Source: DASXUC01 sp036505015
Lineage (GTDB): Bacteria > Sysuimicrobiota > Sysuimicrobiia > Sysuimicrobiales > Kaftiobacteriaceae
Direction: 5' to 3'
NCBI GenBank assembly: GCA_036505015.1
Contig: DASXUC010000053.1
Span: forward strand, 1-64,000
DNA: 64,000 nt
Below the pieces are notes generated by a model. The model did not search any database. It was not told the DNA's origin and saw only the letters and a list, made by a program, of their open reading frames with translations. Every line of letters begins with the position of its first letter. Within the stretch, counting starts at the first letter, position 1. A program made the position numbers and the translations under genes. Shown one piece after another: positions 50,388 to 59,399 of this stretch.

Positions 50388-51248
50388 TCATTGTGGGCGG
50401 AACTTGGGATCGAGCATGTCCCGGATACCATCACCCAGCAGGTTGAAACCCAGCACGGTCAGCATGATGGCCAGACCGGAGAACGTGGCGAGGTGGGGCG
50501 CATCGCGCAGGTAGCGCGTCCCGAAGGCCAGCGTCCAGCCCCACGACGGCGCGGGGGGTTGAACGCCCATCCCCAGAAACGAGAGCGTCGATTCCGCCAC
50601 CACCGCCGCCCCCATCCCCAGCGTGGCCAGGATGATCACCGGCGAGATCACATTCGGCAGTATGTAGCGGACCAGGATGCGCCCGCTGCCGGCACCGACC
50701 GCGCGGGCCGCCTCGACGTAGGCCTTTTCGCGCTCGGCCAGCGTGGCCGAACGCACCACGCGGGCGTACTGTGTCCAGAACACCAGCGTCAGCGCGATGA
50801 TCACGCTCGTGATCCCGGCGCCCATCACCGCCACGAGGGCGAGCGCCAGCAAGATGGCCGGGAACGCCAGGAAGATGTCCACGGCGCGCATCACCCCGGT
50901 TTCCGTCCAGCCCCCGTAGTATCCGGCCAACAGTCCCAAGGTGACGCCGATGCATGCCGCTCCGCCGACGGAGATGACGGCCACGAGGAGCGAGATCCTG
51001 GCGCCATGGACCAACCGGGCCAGCAGGTCCCGTCCGATGTTATCCGTGCCCAGGGGATGCGCCCGCGACGGCGGCGTCAGCCGCGCCATGATGTCGACCT
51101 CGTCGGGGTTGGCGCGCGTGAAGACGACCGGGGCGACCGCCGCCAACAGGATCACCGCCAACACCGCGCCGCCGATCCTCGCGGAAGGGGTCAGCCGGCG
51201 GCGGCGCCGCGCCGGTCCGGTCTGGGACGCGGGTGCGCCGCTACTCAT
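50388..51248 (-). CDS. dipeptide/oligopeptide ABC transporter permease, DppC type (second system)
   Basis: A 286-residue permease. After an arginine-rich N terminus and a first helix, HPLGTDNIGRDLLARLVHGARISLLV is the DppC signature and EKAYVEAARAVGAGSGRILVRYILPN the EAA loop. It overlaps the DppB-type gene by 8 bases (ATG inside the DppB stop region). It is a paralogue of the protein at 31.6 kb. Confidence 0.93.
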   Translation of the reverse strand: MSSGAPASQTGPARRRRRLTPSARIGGAVLAVILLAAVAPVVFTRANPDEVDIMARLTPPSRAHPLGTDNIGRDLLARLVHGARISLLVAVISVGGAACIGVTLGLLAGYYGGWTETGVMRAVDIFLAFPAILLALALVAVMGAGITSVIIALTLVFWTQYARVVRSATLAEREKAYVEAARAVGAGSGRILVRYILPNVISPVIILATLGMGAAVVAESTLSFLGMGVQPPAPSWGWTLAFGTRYLRDAPHLATFSGLAIMLTVLGFNLLGDGIRDMLDPKFRPQ

Positions 51249-52212
51249 ATCGGATCCGCGGATCAACGAACGCGTAGGTGAGATCCACGACCAGGTTGAC
51301 CAGGGAGAACAATACTGCCAGCACGAGCACCGCCCCCTGCACCACCGGAAAGTCCCGCTGGCCGATCGCCTGTACGACCAGCCGTCCCATTCCGGGCCAC
51401 CCGTAGATCGTTTCCGTGACCACCGCGCCGCCGAGGGCGTTTCCGAACTGCAGCCCGATGATCGTGACGATCGGCAGCAGGGCGTTGCGCAGCGCGTGTC
51501 GGTACAGCACTACGCGCTCCTGCTGTCCTTTCGCCCGCGCCGTGCGCACGTAGTCTTCCTCCAAGACTTCCAGCACCGCCCACCGCGTCAGCCGGGAGAG
51601 CAGCGCCAGATTGAAGAACGCCAGGGTAAACGCCGGCAGCAGCAGGTGCAGCAGGCTGTCCGTGATCGTCGACTGGTTTCCCGATACGACCGCACTCAGC
51701 AGCGGCGCCCCGCGGCCGAATGACGGCAGCCAGTCGAGTTTGACCGCAAACAGCAAGATCAGCAGCACCCCGAGCCAGAACACCGGCATCGAGACGCCCA
51801 ACTGCGCGACGACCATGGTGCCGGTGTCCATCCACCCGCCGCGCCGCCGCGCGGCCAGCAGGCCCAGCGGGATCCCCAGCCCGATTGCCAGCAGGAGTGA
51901 GACGGTGGCCAGTTCAAGGGTCGCCGGCAGCGTGGAGGCGATCAGCCGCAGCACGGACGTATGCAGCGTAATGGACTGCCCGAAATCGCCATGGAGGGCC
52001 CGCCAGAGATACAGGCCGAGCTGGACGACCACCGGTCGATCCAGCCCGAGCAGGTGCCGGAACCGCTCCAGTTCCGGACCCGTCACGTTCTGTCCGAGCA
52101 GCGCCACGGCGGGATCGCCGGGGATGAACAGCAGCAAGGCAAACGCGATGACAGCCGCGCCGAAGACGACGGGGATCAGGAGCAGCAGCCGCCGGACCGT
52201 GTAGCGGAGCAT
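51241..52212 (-). CDS. dipeptide/oligopeptide ABC transporter permease, DppB type (second system)
   Basis: A 323-residue permease with six predicted helices. The N-terminal LLLIPVVFGAAVIAFALLLFIPGDPAVALLG and the EAA loop VLEEDYVRTARAKGQQERVVLYRHALRNALLP identify DppB. It carries a loop insertion around LLSAVVSGNQSTITDS absent from the first-system DppB. It lies 48 bases after the substrate-binding protein gene. No ATPase genes are in the operon. Confidence 0.93.
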   Translation of the reverse strand: MLRYTVRRLLLLIPVVFGAAVIAFALLLFIPGDPAVALLGQNVTGPELERFRHLLGLDRPVVVQLGLYLWRALHGDFGQSITLHTSVLRLIASTLPATLELATVSLLLAIGLGIPLGLLAARRRGGWMDTGTMVVAQLGVSMPVFWLGVLLILLFAVKLDWLPSFGRGAPLLSAVVSGNQSTITDSLLHLLLPAFTLAFFNLALLSRLTRWAVLEVLEEDYVRTARAKGQQERVVLYRHALRNALLPIVTIIGLQFGNALGGAVVTETIYGWPGMGRLVVQAIGQRDFPVVQGAVLVLAVLFSLVNLVVDLTYAFVDPRIRYE

Positions 52213-52260
52213 GTTACCGCAGAGGGGCCGGCAGGCGGCCCCCCTGCGGATGGATGGAGG

Positions 52261-53796
52261 CTACGGGACGCTGGTGACCCAGAGCGACCGGAAATACCCG
52301 CCCGGATTCGGGACGAACCCCGCGACCCGCTTGTTGATGCCCACGATGTAGCCCTGGTAGGTGAGCACGTAGTACGGCAGATCGGACGCGATGATCCGTG
52401 CGATCTCCCGGTAGATGCGCGCGCGCTCATTGGGGTCGGACTTCTGCCGTCCTTCTTCCAACAGCGCGTCGACGCGCGGGTTGTTGTACTTTTCCCAGTT
52501 GCTGCTGCCCTTGGTGTTGAACTGGTTGTACATCCCGCGGTCGGGATCGACCAGTCCCAGCCAGCCGACCAGCGTGACCTGGTAGTTCCCGGCCAGCAGC
52601 GCCTGCAGCAGCGCCGGGAACTCCGTGATCTCCGCCCGCGCCTCGATGCCGTAGGACCGGAAGATGCTCACCAGCAGTTCCACGACCTGCACGCGGTTGG
52701 GATCCTCGCTGTGCGTGCGGATCACGATGGAGAGGTTGCGGCCGCCCTGGTCGAGGATGCGATCGTTGTTCGTGTCCCGCCATCCCGCTTCCGCCAGCAG
52801 CGCCCTGGCCCGCGCGACGTCGTAGCCGGGCTGCGTCACCTCATCGGTGTAGATGCCCGCCCAGGCCGGGATCAGCATCGAGTTTGCCGGCTTGTCCATG
52901 GACTGGTAGATCTGCCGCACGATCGTCTGCTGCGGGATCAACGCGGCGAGGGCCCGGCGGACCCGGACGTCCCTGATGACGGGATCGGCCTGGTTCATGT
53001 TCAGGTAGGTGATCCCCAAGCCGGTCATCTCGGTCACGTTCAGTCGGGAGTTGTTCTTCATCCGGGCCACGTCCTGCGGCGACAGCGGCGAATGGATCAG
53101 GTCGACATCGCCGGACTCCAACGCCGCGGCGCGGGTGGTGTTGTCGGGGATGATGTTGAAGATGACCTGGCTGAGTTTCGGCGCGCCCCGGAAGTAGTTC
53201 GGGTTGGCTTCCAGGACGATCCGGCTGTTGCGCTGCCACGACACGAACTTGAACGCGCCCGTCCCCATGGGACGGCTGGAGTAGTCGGCGCCGAGCTGTT
53301 CGGCGGCGCGCTTGGAGACGATGCCCATGTCCAGGTACTTCAGCAGTGGTGCGTAGGGGGCGCTGAGCGTGAACCGCACGGTCAGGTTGTCGACCGCTTC
53401 GATCTTGCTGATCGGGATGTACAGCCCGCGCAAGGGTGCCCGGAACGCCGGATTGAGGATCGTCTCGAAGGTGTAGACGACGTCCTCGGCCGTCAGCGGG
53501 GACCCGTCCTGAAACCGCACGCCGCTCCGGAGCTTGAACACCCACACGGTGGGAGAAACTTCGGTCCAGGACTCCGCCAGCACCGGCCGGGGTCGCAGCT
53601 GCGGATCCAGCTCGATCAATCCATCGTAGACCTGCTCGATCACCCGGCGCGCCGTGGTATCGTTGGCCAGCCGCGGATCGAGCGTACCCGCATCGACGTC
53701 GATGCCGATGCGCAGCACCCCGCCGGCGGGCGCGGCCCCGACATGAAATGCCGTGCCCATCACCAGCACAAGCAGCAGCGCGAGAGCGATTCGCAT
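52261..53796 (-). CDS. ABC transporter substrate-binding protein, family 5 (second peptide system)
   Basis: A 511-residue secreted receptor. The signal peptide spans about residues 1-22. GGVLRIGIDVDAGTLDPRL, LAESWTEVSPTVWVFKLRSGVRFQDGSPLTAEDV and PMGTGAFKFVSW are standard family-5 blocks. GAGGAGGAGAGA lies directly before the ATG, an excellent ribosome binding site. First gene of the operon SBP-DppB-DppC-AstE-like-M24, which probably imports and trims peptides or acyl-amino acids. Confidence 0.94.
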   Translation of the reverse strand: MRIALALLLVLVMGTAFHVGAAPAGGVLRIGIDVDAGTLDPRLANDTTARRVIEQVYDGLIELDPQLRPRPVLAESWTEVSPTVWVFKLRSGVRFQDGSPLTAEDVVYTFETILNPAFRAPLRGLYIPISKIEAVDNLTVRFTLSAPYAPLLKYLDMGIVSKRAAEQLGADYSSRPMGTGAFKFVSWQRNSRIVLEANPNYFRGAPKLSQVIFNIIPDNTTRAAALESGDVDLIHSPLSPQDVARMKNNSRLNVTEMTGLGITYLNMNQADPVIRDVRVRRALAALIPQQTIVRQIYQSMDKPANSMLIPAWAGIYTDEVTQPGYDVARARALLAEAGWRDTNNDRILDQGGRNLSIVIRTHSEDPNRVQVVELLVSIFRSYGIEARAEITEFPALLQALLAGNYQVTLVGWLGLVDPDRGMYNQFNTKGSSNWEKYNNPRVDALLEEGRQKSDPNERARIYREIARIIASDLPYYVLTYQGYIVGINKRVAGFVPNPGGYFRSLWVTSVP

Positions 53797-53936
53797 TCTC
53801 TCCTCCTCGGATGGATGTCCTGCGGGCGTGGTTAACTTCGCGGCTTCGAGGATCGCCCAGCGATTCCTTCCTTTAAGGACCGCCGGTGCCGTCTATGGGC
53901 CTGCGCACCGGCGTCGGCAATCTATCAGAAGACAAA

Positions 53937-53968
53937 GAGGCCAGACCCGGTGATCCGGGTCTGGCCTC
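53937..53968 (-). terminator. Rho-independent terminator after the SYLF gene
   Basis: GAGGCCAGACCCGG and CCGGGTCTGGCCTC form a perfect 14-bp stem with a 4-base loop. On the minus strand it is followed by TTTGTCTTC, six bases beyond the end of the SYLF-domain gene. Confidence 0.9.
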
Positions 53969-53974
53969 GGGTGC

Positions 53975-54544
53975 TCAATACTTCGGGTAGATGCGGCTCA
54001 TCTTCGTGCCTTCGAGGGTCAGGTTGTACATCAGACCCCGCTGGCCAACGACGAACGCGACGATCGGCTGGTTCAGCTTTGTCGTGTCGATCGAGGCATT
54101 GGCCCCAACGTTGACGACGACGATCGAGCCGTCGACGCCGACCTGCCAGCCCTGCTTGGCCCGGAAGCCCGCCAGGGCCTTGTCCTGCAGAAACACGATG
54201 ATCACGTCTTTGCGCTGGATGCCGAACTGCAGGCCGATCGAGGCGGAGGCGATATTGTAATACGCGACCGTCCGGCCGCCGACGCGCAGGGCGCCTTCGC
54301 CATACTCGCCGCCAATGCCCGCTCCGGCCTTGATCACACCCGCAAAGACGAGTACCGCCTTCGCGGAACTCAGCAGCCGCTGCGCGCCTTTGACCTGCGC
54401 GGTGAACCGCGCCAACGCCGTATTCACGGAGGCGTCAATCTCCGTCTTGGTCTTGGCGTAGGAAACCGCTGGAAGGACCAGCGTGGCCGCCAGCGCCAGG
54501 CAGACTACCAAGGTGAGGCTCCTGCCGACGTTCCGAATTCTCAT
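53975..54544 (-). CDS. SYLF (YSC84-like) domain secreted protein
   Basis: A 189-residue protein with a signal peptide (SLTLVVCLALAATLVLPAVSYA). The SYLF domain shows SAKAVLVFAGVIKAGAGIGGEYGEGAL, YYNIASASIGLQFGIQRKDVIIVFL and a GANASIDTTK segment. The domain binds phosphoinositides in eukaryotes; in bacteria it is an envelope protein of unclear role. ATG 54544 is used because AGGAGAA precedes it; the frame stays open upstream to 54658 without a good start. A strong terminator follows. The 250 bases upstream (54545-54794) hold no other feature I can support. Confidence 0.86.
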   Translation of the reverse strand: MRIRNVGRSLTLVVCLALAATLVLPAVSYAKTKTEIDASVNTALARFTAQVKGAQRLLSSAKAVLVFAGVIKAGAGIGGEYGEGALRVGGRTVAYYNIASASIGLQFGIQRKDVIIVFLQDKALAGFRAKQGWQVGVDGSIVVVNVGANASIDTTKLNQPIVAFVVGQRGLMYNLTLEGTKMSRIYPKY

Positions 54545-54794
54545 CGCCGTTGTTCTCCTCTCATCCTGAATCGATCCAGATGTTTTTAACCCGCCCGCAT
54601 CCTGGCTCCATAGGCGACCGTAATCGTCACTTAACTTGGCCTCCATGCTACCTTCCACCTTCCGGCGCCCGGCGGGCCGGCAGACATTTCCCTTCGTCGG
54701 CTGGACCGGTCAAAGGGTTGTCCGCGTTCCGGCCCGAAGCCGGGACCTGTCGAGAGGTGGCTTCTCCCATTGACCCCACAGGAGGAGATAGCAT

Positions 54795-55340
54795 ATGCCC
54801 AGGCGTGCGGCACCGAAAGCATCGAAGCCCGTGCAGTCACCGAAACCCGCCCAGCGCGCGGAGCGGGCCGAGCCCTCGGAGCCCGAGATTACCCGCGAGC
54901 AGCTTGTTACGCTGCTGAATGAGGATCTGGAACGTGAGTACCAGGCGGTGATCGCCTACGTGGTGTACTCGCAGGTGATCAAGGGCGCGCAGTATATGAC
55001 CATCGCCAAGGAGCTCGAGGTCCACGCCACCGAAGAACTCGCCCACGCGCTGACGATCTCCCGGCTGGTTGACTATCTCGGCGGCGTGCCGGCGGTGACG
55101 CCCAAGGCCGTGAAGATATCCGAGAATACCGTCGACCTGCTGCGCTTCGACCTCGACAACGAAAACGTGACCATCGAGCACTACCGGCGCCGGGTCCGGC
55201 AGTGCCAGGCGCTCGGCCTGGACGCCATGGTCGAAGACATCCGGGAGATCCTGCGTCAGGAGCAGGACCACCAGATTGCCCTGGCCACCGCGCTGGGCAA
55301 AGACGTCACGCAGGTCGCGAAGCCGGCGCAACAGGCCTGA
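54795..55340 (+). CDS. ferritin-like/bacterioferritin-type diiron protein
   Basis: A 181-residue protein. After a proline/alanine-rich 32-residue extension comes a four-helix bundle with ferroxidase ligands: E in NEDLEREYQAVIAY, E-x-x-H in EVHATEELAHA, E in VTIEHYRRRV and E-x-x-H-x in LRQEQDHQIAL. It stores iron or protects DNA against oxidative damage. GGAGGAG lies seven bases before the ATG. The N-terminal tail is unusual and could bind DNA or carry the protein to a partner. Confidence 0.88.
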   Translation: MPRRAAPKASKPVQSPKPAQRAERAEPSEPEITREQLVTLLNEDLEREYQAVIAYVVYSQVIKGAQYMTIAKELEVHATEELAHALTISRLVDYLGGVPAVTPKAVKISENTVDLLRFDLDNENVTIEHYRRRVRQCQALGLDAMVEDIREILRQEQDHQIALATALGKDVTQVAKPAQQA

Positions 55341-55346
55341 CAACCC

Positions 55347-56885
55347 GTGAAATACGTTCGGCAGGCAATCTGGGTGTTGGTGTCCATCGCGGCGTGCACC
55401 CTGGGTGCGGGCGCCACTTCGCCGGCTCCGGATATCCGGGTTGCCGTCAACCGTGCTGGGGTCGTCGTCGCGCAGATCCAGCCGGATGGCTGGATCCGTC
55501 ATCTCCTTGCACCAGGCGGGCCGCCTGCTGCTCCCCCGCCGCCTCAGCCAGCGGATCCAGACTTGGAACCAGGGTTTCCGGTCTACACCATGCACCGCGC
55601 AGGGCTCAGTCCCGGAGGACCGGCGGTGTTTACACTTGTCGGGAATATCGACAGCGATCCACGGCTGGAGATTCTGGCGACCGGCCTCGCGCGCGGACCA
55701 CTGCATGCCTGGCATTACAACGGGACGCGTGTGACGGGATGGCCCCGCACGCCTTCGAGTGCCGCGGGCGCCGCCTTTCCGTCTCTGGGGAAGCTCGGCC
55801 AGCTTCCCTGGAAGGTCTTCGCCGCCTTTGTGGGATGCGCCGATCCGGAGTGCAGCAAAGGCGTCCTCATTGGATACGACGGCAGCGGGATAAAACTTCC
55901 CGGGTGGCCGAAGCAGACCGCCAACTACGTGGGCAGTCCAGCTTCGCTTGAACACGTGGCCGGCACCGACCTCGATGAGATCTTCGTCGAGGAAGAAGAT
56001 TGGAAACTCCACGGCTATGATGCCCTGGGCGTCCCTCTGCCGGGTTGGCCGATCTGGGGAAGCGGAGGCCAGGTGCGGCATACGCCGGCTATCGGGGATC
56101 TGGATGGTGATGGGGACTTCGAGATCGTGACCGCCTCGGGGTGGACGACGGGGGGCTTCACCCTGTTTGCATATCATCATACGGGGGCCAAAGTCGCCGG
56201 CTTTCCTATCCGGATCACCGCCAACAATGGGGACACCTGGCCGGTGATCGGTGATGTGGACCGTGACGGCAAGAACGAGGTCGTTGTTATTGTGCAGCTT
56301 CGGGACGAACGCATCCGGATCTACTCGGGTTCCGGTGTCCTGGAGCGCACCATCGTACTCACGGGCAACATCGACTGGGGAACCGCTCCGGCGCTGGCCG
56401 ACCTCAACGGAGACGGCATCCTGGAAATCATCGTACAGGGCGGAGGATGGCTCGATGCCTACTCCGGGAACGGCCAGCACGTTCCGGGATGGCCGGTGGT
56501 CTGGTCCAAGACGCACTGGCTGGGGAACTCGGCGCCGGTCGTCGGGGACGTCGATGGAGATCTCAAACCCGACATCGTGGTCACTACCTTAGAGGGCGGG
56601 CAGTCAGAGATCGGCGAACTGCGCGCATACAGCGCCGCCGGAAAGCTGCTCCCGCATTTTCCCAAGGTATTGCCCATTGGGTTCGGCGGCGTGCCGGCGA
56701 TCGCTGATATTGACCTCGACGGTCGCAACGAGATTGTCATCTGCGGAGACTATTGGAGCGGCGTGGAGAACAACTTCGCCAAATGTTGGGCGTACGATCT
56801 GCACAAGGCGGCGACGGGTAAACCTCTGTGGGGACAGTTTGGAGGCGACGCAGCGCACAGCGGCCGGTATCCGGTTCCGAGATGA
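55347..56885 (+). CDS. secreted FG-GAP/VCBS-repeat protein
   Basis: A 512-residue exported protein with a signal peptide (VLVSIAACTLGAGATSPA). At least five FG-GAP-type beta-propeller repeats follow, with calcium-binding acidic loops such as DLDGDGDFEIV, DVDRDGKNEVV, DLNGDGILEII, DVDGDLKPDIV and DIDLDGRNEIV. The repeated phrase LPGWP/VPGWP also marks each blade. Such propellers mediate extracellular binding. GTG 55347 starts six bases after the ferritin stop. No catalytic domain is attached. Confidence 0.85.
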   Translation: MKYVRQAIWVLVSIAACTLGAGATSPAPDIRVAVNRAGVVVAQIQPDGWIRHLLAPGGPPAAPPPPQPADPDLEPGFPVYTMHRAGLSPGGPAVFTLVGNIDSDPRLEILATGLARGPLHAWHYNGTRVTGWPRTPSSAAGAAFPSLGKLGQLPWKVFAAFVGCADPECSKGVLIGYDGSGIKLPGWPKQTANYVGSPASLEHVAGTDLDEIFVEEEDWKLHGYDALGVPLPGWPIWGSGGQVRHTPAIGDLDGDGDFEIVTASGWTTGGFTLFAYHHTGAKVAGFPIRITANNGDTWPVIGDVDRDGKNEVVVIVQLRDERIRIYSGSGVLERTIVLTGNIDWGTAPALADLNGDGILEIIVQGGGWLDAYSGNGQHVPGWPVVWSKTHWLGNSAPVVGDVDGDLKPDIVVTTLEGGQSEIGELRAYSAAGKLLPHFPKVLPIGFGGVPAIADIDLDGRNEIVICGDYWSGVENNFAKCWAYDLHKAATGKPLWGQFGGDAAHSGRYPVPR

Positions 56886-56902
56886 CGCAAGGTGAAAAGC
56901 AC

Positions 56903-57244
56903 ATGACAACTCTTGCCCAGTCTAAGTGCACCGCCTGCCGTGAAGGCGAACCGACCGTGACCGACGCGGAGATGGCCGAACTAATGCCGCAGATCCCTGA
57001 GTGGCGGGTCGTGGAGCGCGATGGGATCAAGCGTCTGGAGCGCACCTTCAAATTGAAGGATTTCGCCGAGGCCCTGAAGTTTACCAATCGCGTCGGCGCA
57101 CTCGCCGAGGAAGAAGACCATCACCCCGCGCTGCTCACGGAATGGGGAAAGGTCACCGTGACCTGGTGGACGCACAAGATTCGCGGGTTGCATCGCAACG
57201 ATTTCATCATGGCCGCAAAGACCGATCGCCTCTATGGGTCATGA
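56903..57244 (+). CDS. pterin-4a-carbinolamine dehydratase
   Basis: A 113-residue protein beginning TTLAQSKCTACREGEPTVT, a typical PCD N terminus. The catalytic histidine motif is AEEEDHHPALL and the terminal IRGLHRNDFIMAAKTD block is conserved. It recycles the tetrahydropterin of aromatic hydroxylases; no hydroxylase is nearby. ATG 56903 with AAGGTGA upstream is chosen; ATG 56882 overlaps the previous stop by 4 bases and would add seven residues. Confidence 0.93.
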   Translation: MTTLAQSKCTACREGEPTVTDAEMAELMPQIPEWRVVERDGIKRLERTFKLKDFAEALKFTNRVGALAEEEDHHPALLTEWGKVTVTWWTHKIRGLHRNDFIMAAKTDRLYGS

Positions 57245-57272
57245 CGGGAATCCCCGCCAGCCCACCGAAATG

Positions 57273-57371
57273 CGGGACTAGGGGACTCGGGACTAGGGGA
57301 CTCGAATCCAAGTCGAGTCTGTTGAGCCTTTCGCCTAGTCCCCTAGTCCCCCCAGTCCCTTAGTCCCGAGG
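57273..57371. repeat. 8-bp tandem repeats in inverted arrangement before the SDR gene
   Basis: The left arm is GGGACTAG, GGGACTCG, GGACTAG and GGGACTCG (57274-57304). The right arm (57334-57371) is CCTAGTCC, CCTAGTCC, CCCCAGTC and CCTTAGTCCCG. The arms pair over about 30 positions with a two-base bulge, around a 30-base loop. It is the longest hairpin of the family, and its right end forms the ribosome binding region of the SDR gene. Confidence 0.85.
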
Positions 57372-57377
57372 TTGAGG

Positions 57378-58175
57378 GTGACCGACCGGGTGGTGGTCGT
57401 GACCGGGGCATCCAGCGGCATCGGCGAGGCCACCGCACGGGCGTTCGGCCGCGCGGGTGACCGGGTGGTGCTCGTCGCCCGCCGCGCGGGCCTGCTCGAA
57501 CGGCTGGCGGGGGAGCTGCCGCAGAGTCTGGTCGTGCCCGCGGACCTCACCCAGGTGGATGATCTCGCCCGGGTCGTGGAGCGGACGCACGAACGCTTCG
57601 GCGACGTCGACGTGCTGGTCAACAATGCCGGGCGGGGCCGCTATGACTGGCTGGAACACCTGCCGGTGGACGACATCCGCACCGACATCCGGATCAACCT
57701 TACCGCGCCGATTCTCCTCACCCGCGCCGTGCTGCCGATGATGCTGCGCCGCCGGCGCGGCGTCATCATCAACGTGGGATCGGTCGCCGGTCGCATCGGC
57801 GCCCCGACGATGGCGATCTATAACGCGACGAAGTTCGGGCTGGACGGTTTCACCGAAGCCTTGCGGCGCGAGGTCGCCCCGCAGGGCATCCACGTCTGCA
57901 TCATCTATCCGGGCGGCGTGGCCGGGACGGAGTTCGGAGCGCAGGCCAAGCGGGTCAATGTCGGGGTCAGTACGCCTACACGGCTGCGGCTGAGCGCCGA
58001 TCAGGTCGCGGCGGCGATCGTCGATCTGGCCGATCATCCCCGGCCGAGGCGCGTCCTGCCCGGGATCTACGGCGCGGCGATCGCGGTTAACGCGCTGGCG
58101 CCCTCCCTGGTTGATGCCGTCGTGATTCGCGCGACGCGTCGCGCTCAGCGGCAGCGCCGGCCGGCTTCGTCATAA
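57378..58175 (+). CDS. short-chain dehydrogenase/reductase
   Basis: A 265-residue classical SDR. VVVTGASSGIGEAT is the cofactor loop, NNAGRGRYDW the structural motif, S in INVGSVAGRI and YNATKFGLDGF the catalytic Ser and Tyr-x-x-x-Lys. The GARRAGL-type residues after beta-2 (VARRAGL) suggest NADP. The substrate is unknown. GTG 57378 has GAGG six bases upstream at the end of the hairpin repeat; TTG 57372 is also in frame. Its 3' end overlaps the convergent BioF-like gene by 89 bases. Confidence 0.9.
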   Translation: MTDRVVVVTGASSGIGEATARAFGRAGDRVVLVARRAGLLERLAGELPQSLVVPADLTQVDDLARVVERTHERFGDVDVLVNNAGRGRYDWLEHLPVDDIRTDIRINLTAPILLTRAVLPMMLRRRRGVIINVGSVAGRIGAPTMAIYNATKFGLDGFTEALRREVAPQGIHVCIIYPGGVAGTEFGAQAKRVNVGVSTPTRLRLSADQVAAAIVDLADHPRPRRVLPGIYGAAIAVNALAPSLVDAVVIRATRRAQRQRRPASS

Positions 58176-59349
58176 TCTCGGTCCAGGCAGACACAAGCCC
58201 GTCGACCACCCGGTCGACATCGGCTTCGCTGTGTGCGGCCGTCGTGGTGATGCGCAGCCGGCTCGTCCGCGGAGGCACCGCGGGGGACACGACCGGGGAC
58301 GCAAAAATTCCCGCATCGAACAGCGTCCGCGTCATCATCAACGCTGCCTCATCGCTACCGGTCATCACCGGCACAATCGGTGTCGGATCCTCCCGGACCT
58401 GCAGCCCCCCGGCGCGCAGGCCCGCCCGCAGCTGGGTGGACCGCGCGCGCAGGCGCGCCACCCGCTGGGGCTCGGCCTCGACGATGTCCAGCGCGGCCAG
58501 GGCCGCCGCGGCGCTGGCCGGCGGCAGCGCGGCGGAGAAGACAAACGCGCGGGAGACGTGCTTGAGGTAGGTGATGAGATCCGCCGAGCCGCCGATGAAC
58601 CCGCCGACCGACGGGATGGCTTTCGACAGCGAGCTCATCTTGATCGCAATGACCCCGGGGAGCTCGAAGTGCGACTCGATGCCCCGGCCTTCGGGCCCCA
58701 GCACACCGAGGGCATGCGATTCGTCGGCCATGAGCCACGCGTTGTGACGGTGAGCCACCTCCACCACCGCGGGCAGATCGATCACGTCGCCGTCCATGCT
58801 GAACACGGAATCGACGACCACCAGCTTGCCCGCGCGATCCGGGATCCCCGCCAGCGCGCGGTCCAGCGCGGCGATATTGTTGTGCGGCACGCGCACAAAC
58901 TCCGCCCCGGAAAGCCGGCACCCATCCACGATGCTGGCGTGGTTGAGTTTGTCGCAGACGACCACGTCGCCGCGGCCGATCAGCGCCGAGATCGCGGCCA
59001 CGTTCGCCATGTAGCCGCTGGAGTAGACGACGGCGGCCTCGGTTCCCACGAATGAGGCGACCCGGCGCTCGAGCTGGTCGTGGAGGTCGGTGTTCCCGGC
59101 CAGCAGGCGGACGCCGTGGGTCCCGCTGCCGTAGTGCGCCAGGGCCGCGGCCGCGGCCGCCTCGATGGCCGGATGCCCCAGCAGTCCCAGGTAGGAATAC
59201 GACGACGCCAGGAGCATCGTCCGCCCCCCGATCGTGACCGACGAGCCGGCGACGGCTTCGACGGGTTCGAGGTAGTAGTAGAGGTGTGCCGCCTTCACCT
59301 GCCGGGCGCGGTCGGCCACCTCGCGGATGCGGCGGGCGATCGGATCCAT
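58087..59349 (-). CDS. BioF/KBL-type alpha-oxoamine synthase
   Basis: A 420-residue PLP enzyme. LLASSYSYLGLLGHPAI, YGSGTHGVRLLAGN, VYSSGYMANVAAISAL, VVVDSVFSMDGDVIDLP, MADESHALGVLGPEGRG and the lysine in MSSLSKAIPSVGGFIGG are family signatures. Members condense an amino acid with an acyl-CoA (8-amino-7-oxononanoate synthase, 2-amino-3-oxobutyrate CoA ligase, serine palmitoyltransferase). No biotin or threonine catabolic gene adjoins. The last 30 or so residues, AAERDASRESRRHQPGRAPAR-like, come from the overlap with the SDR gene and are probably disordered. Confidence 0.86.
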   Translation of the reverse strand: MDPIARRIREVADRARQVKAAHLYYYLEPVEAVAGSSVTIGGRTMLLASSYSYLGLLGHPAIEAAAAAALAHYGSGTHGVRLLAGNTDLHDQLERRVASFVGTEAAVVYSSGYMANVAAISALIGRGDVVVCDKLNHASIVDGCRLSGAEFVRVPHNNIAALDRALAGIPDRAGKLVVVDSVFSMDGDVIDLPAVVEVAHRHNAWLMADESHALGVLGPEGRGIESHFELPGVIAIKMSSLSKAIPSVGGFIGGSADLITYLKHVSRAFVFSAALPPASAAAALAALDIVEAEPQRVARLRARSTQLRAGLRAGGLQVREDPTPIVPVMTGSDEAALMMTRTLFDAGIFASPVVSPAVPPRTSRLRITTTAAHSEADVDRVVDGLVSAWTEIMTKPAGAAAERDASRESRRHQPGRAPAR

Positions 59350-59399
59350 GCCATGGGGCTTCGGGAGGAGCCCATGTATTCCTGTGGTAATCAGCGGGC

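Noticed and set aside
51961..53835. A 624-codon plus-strand frame opposite the second peptide operon
   Set aside because: Complement of a DppB permease and a substrate-binding protein; no recognisable motifs.
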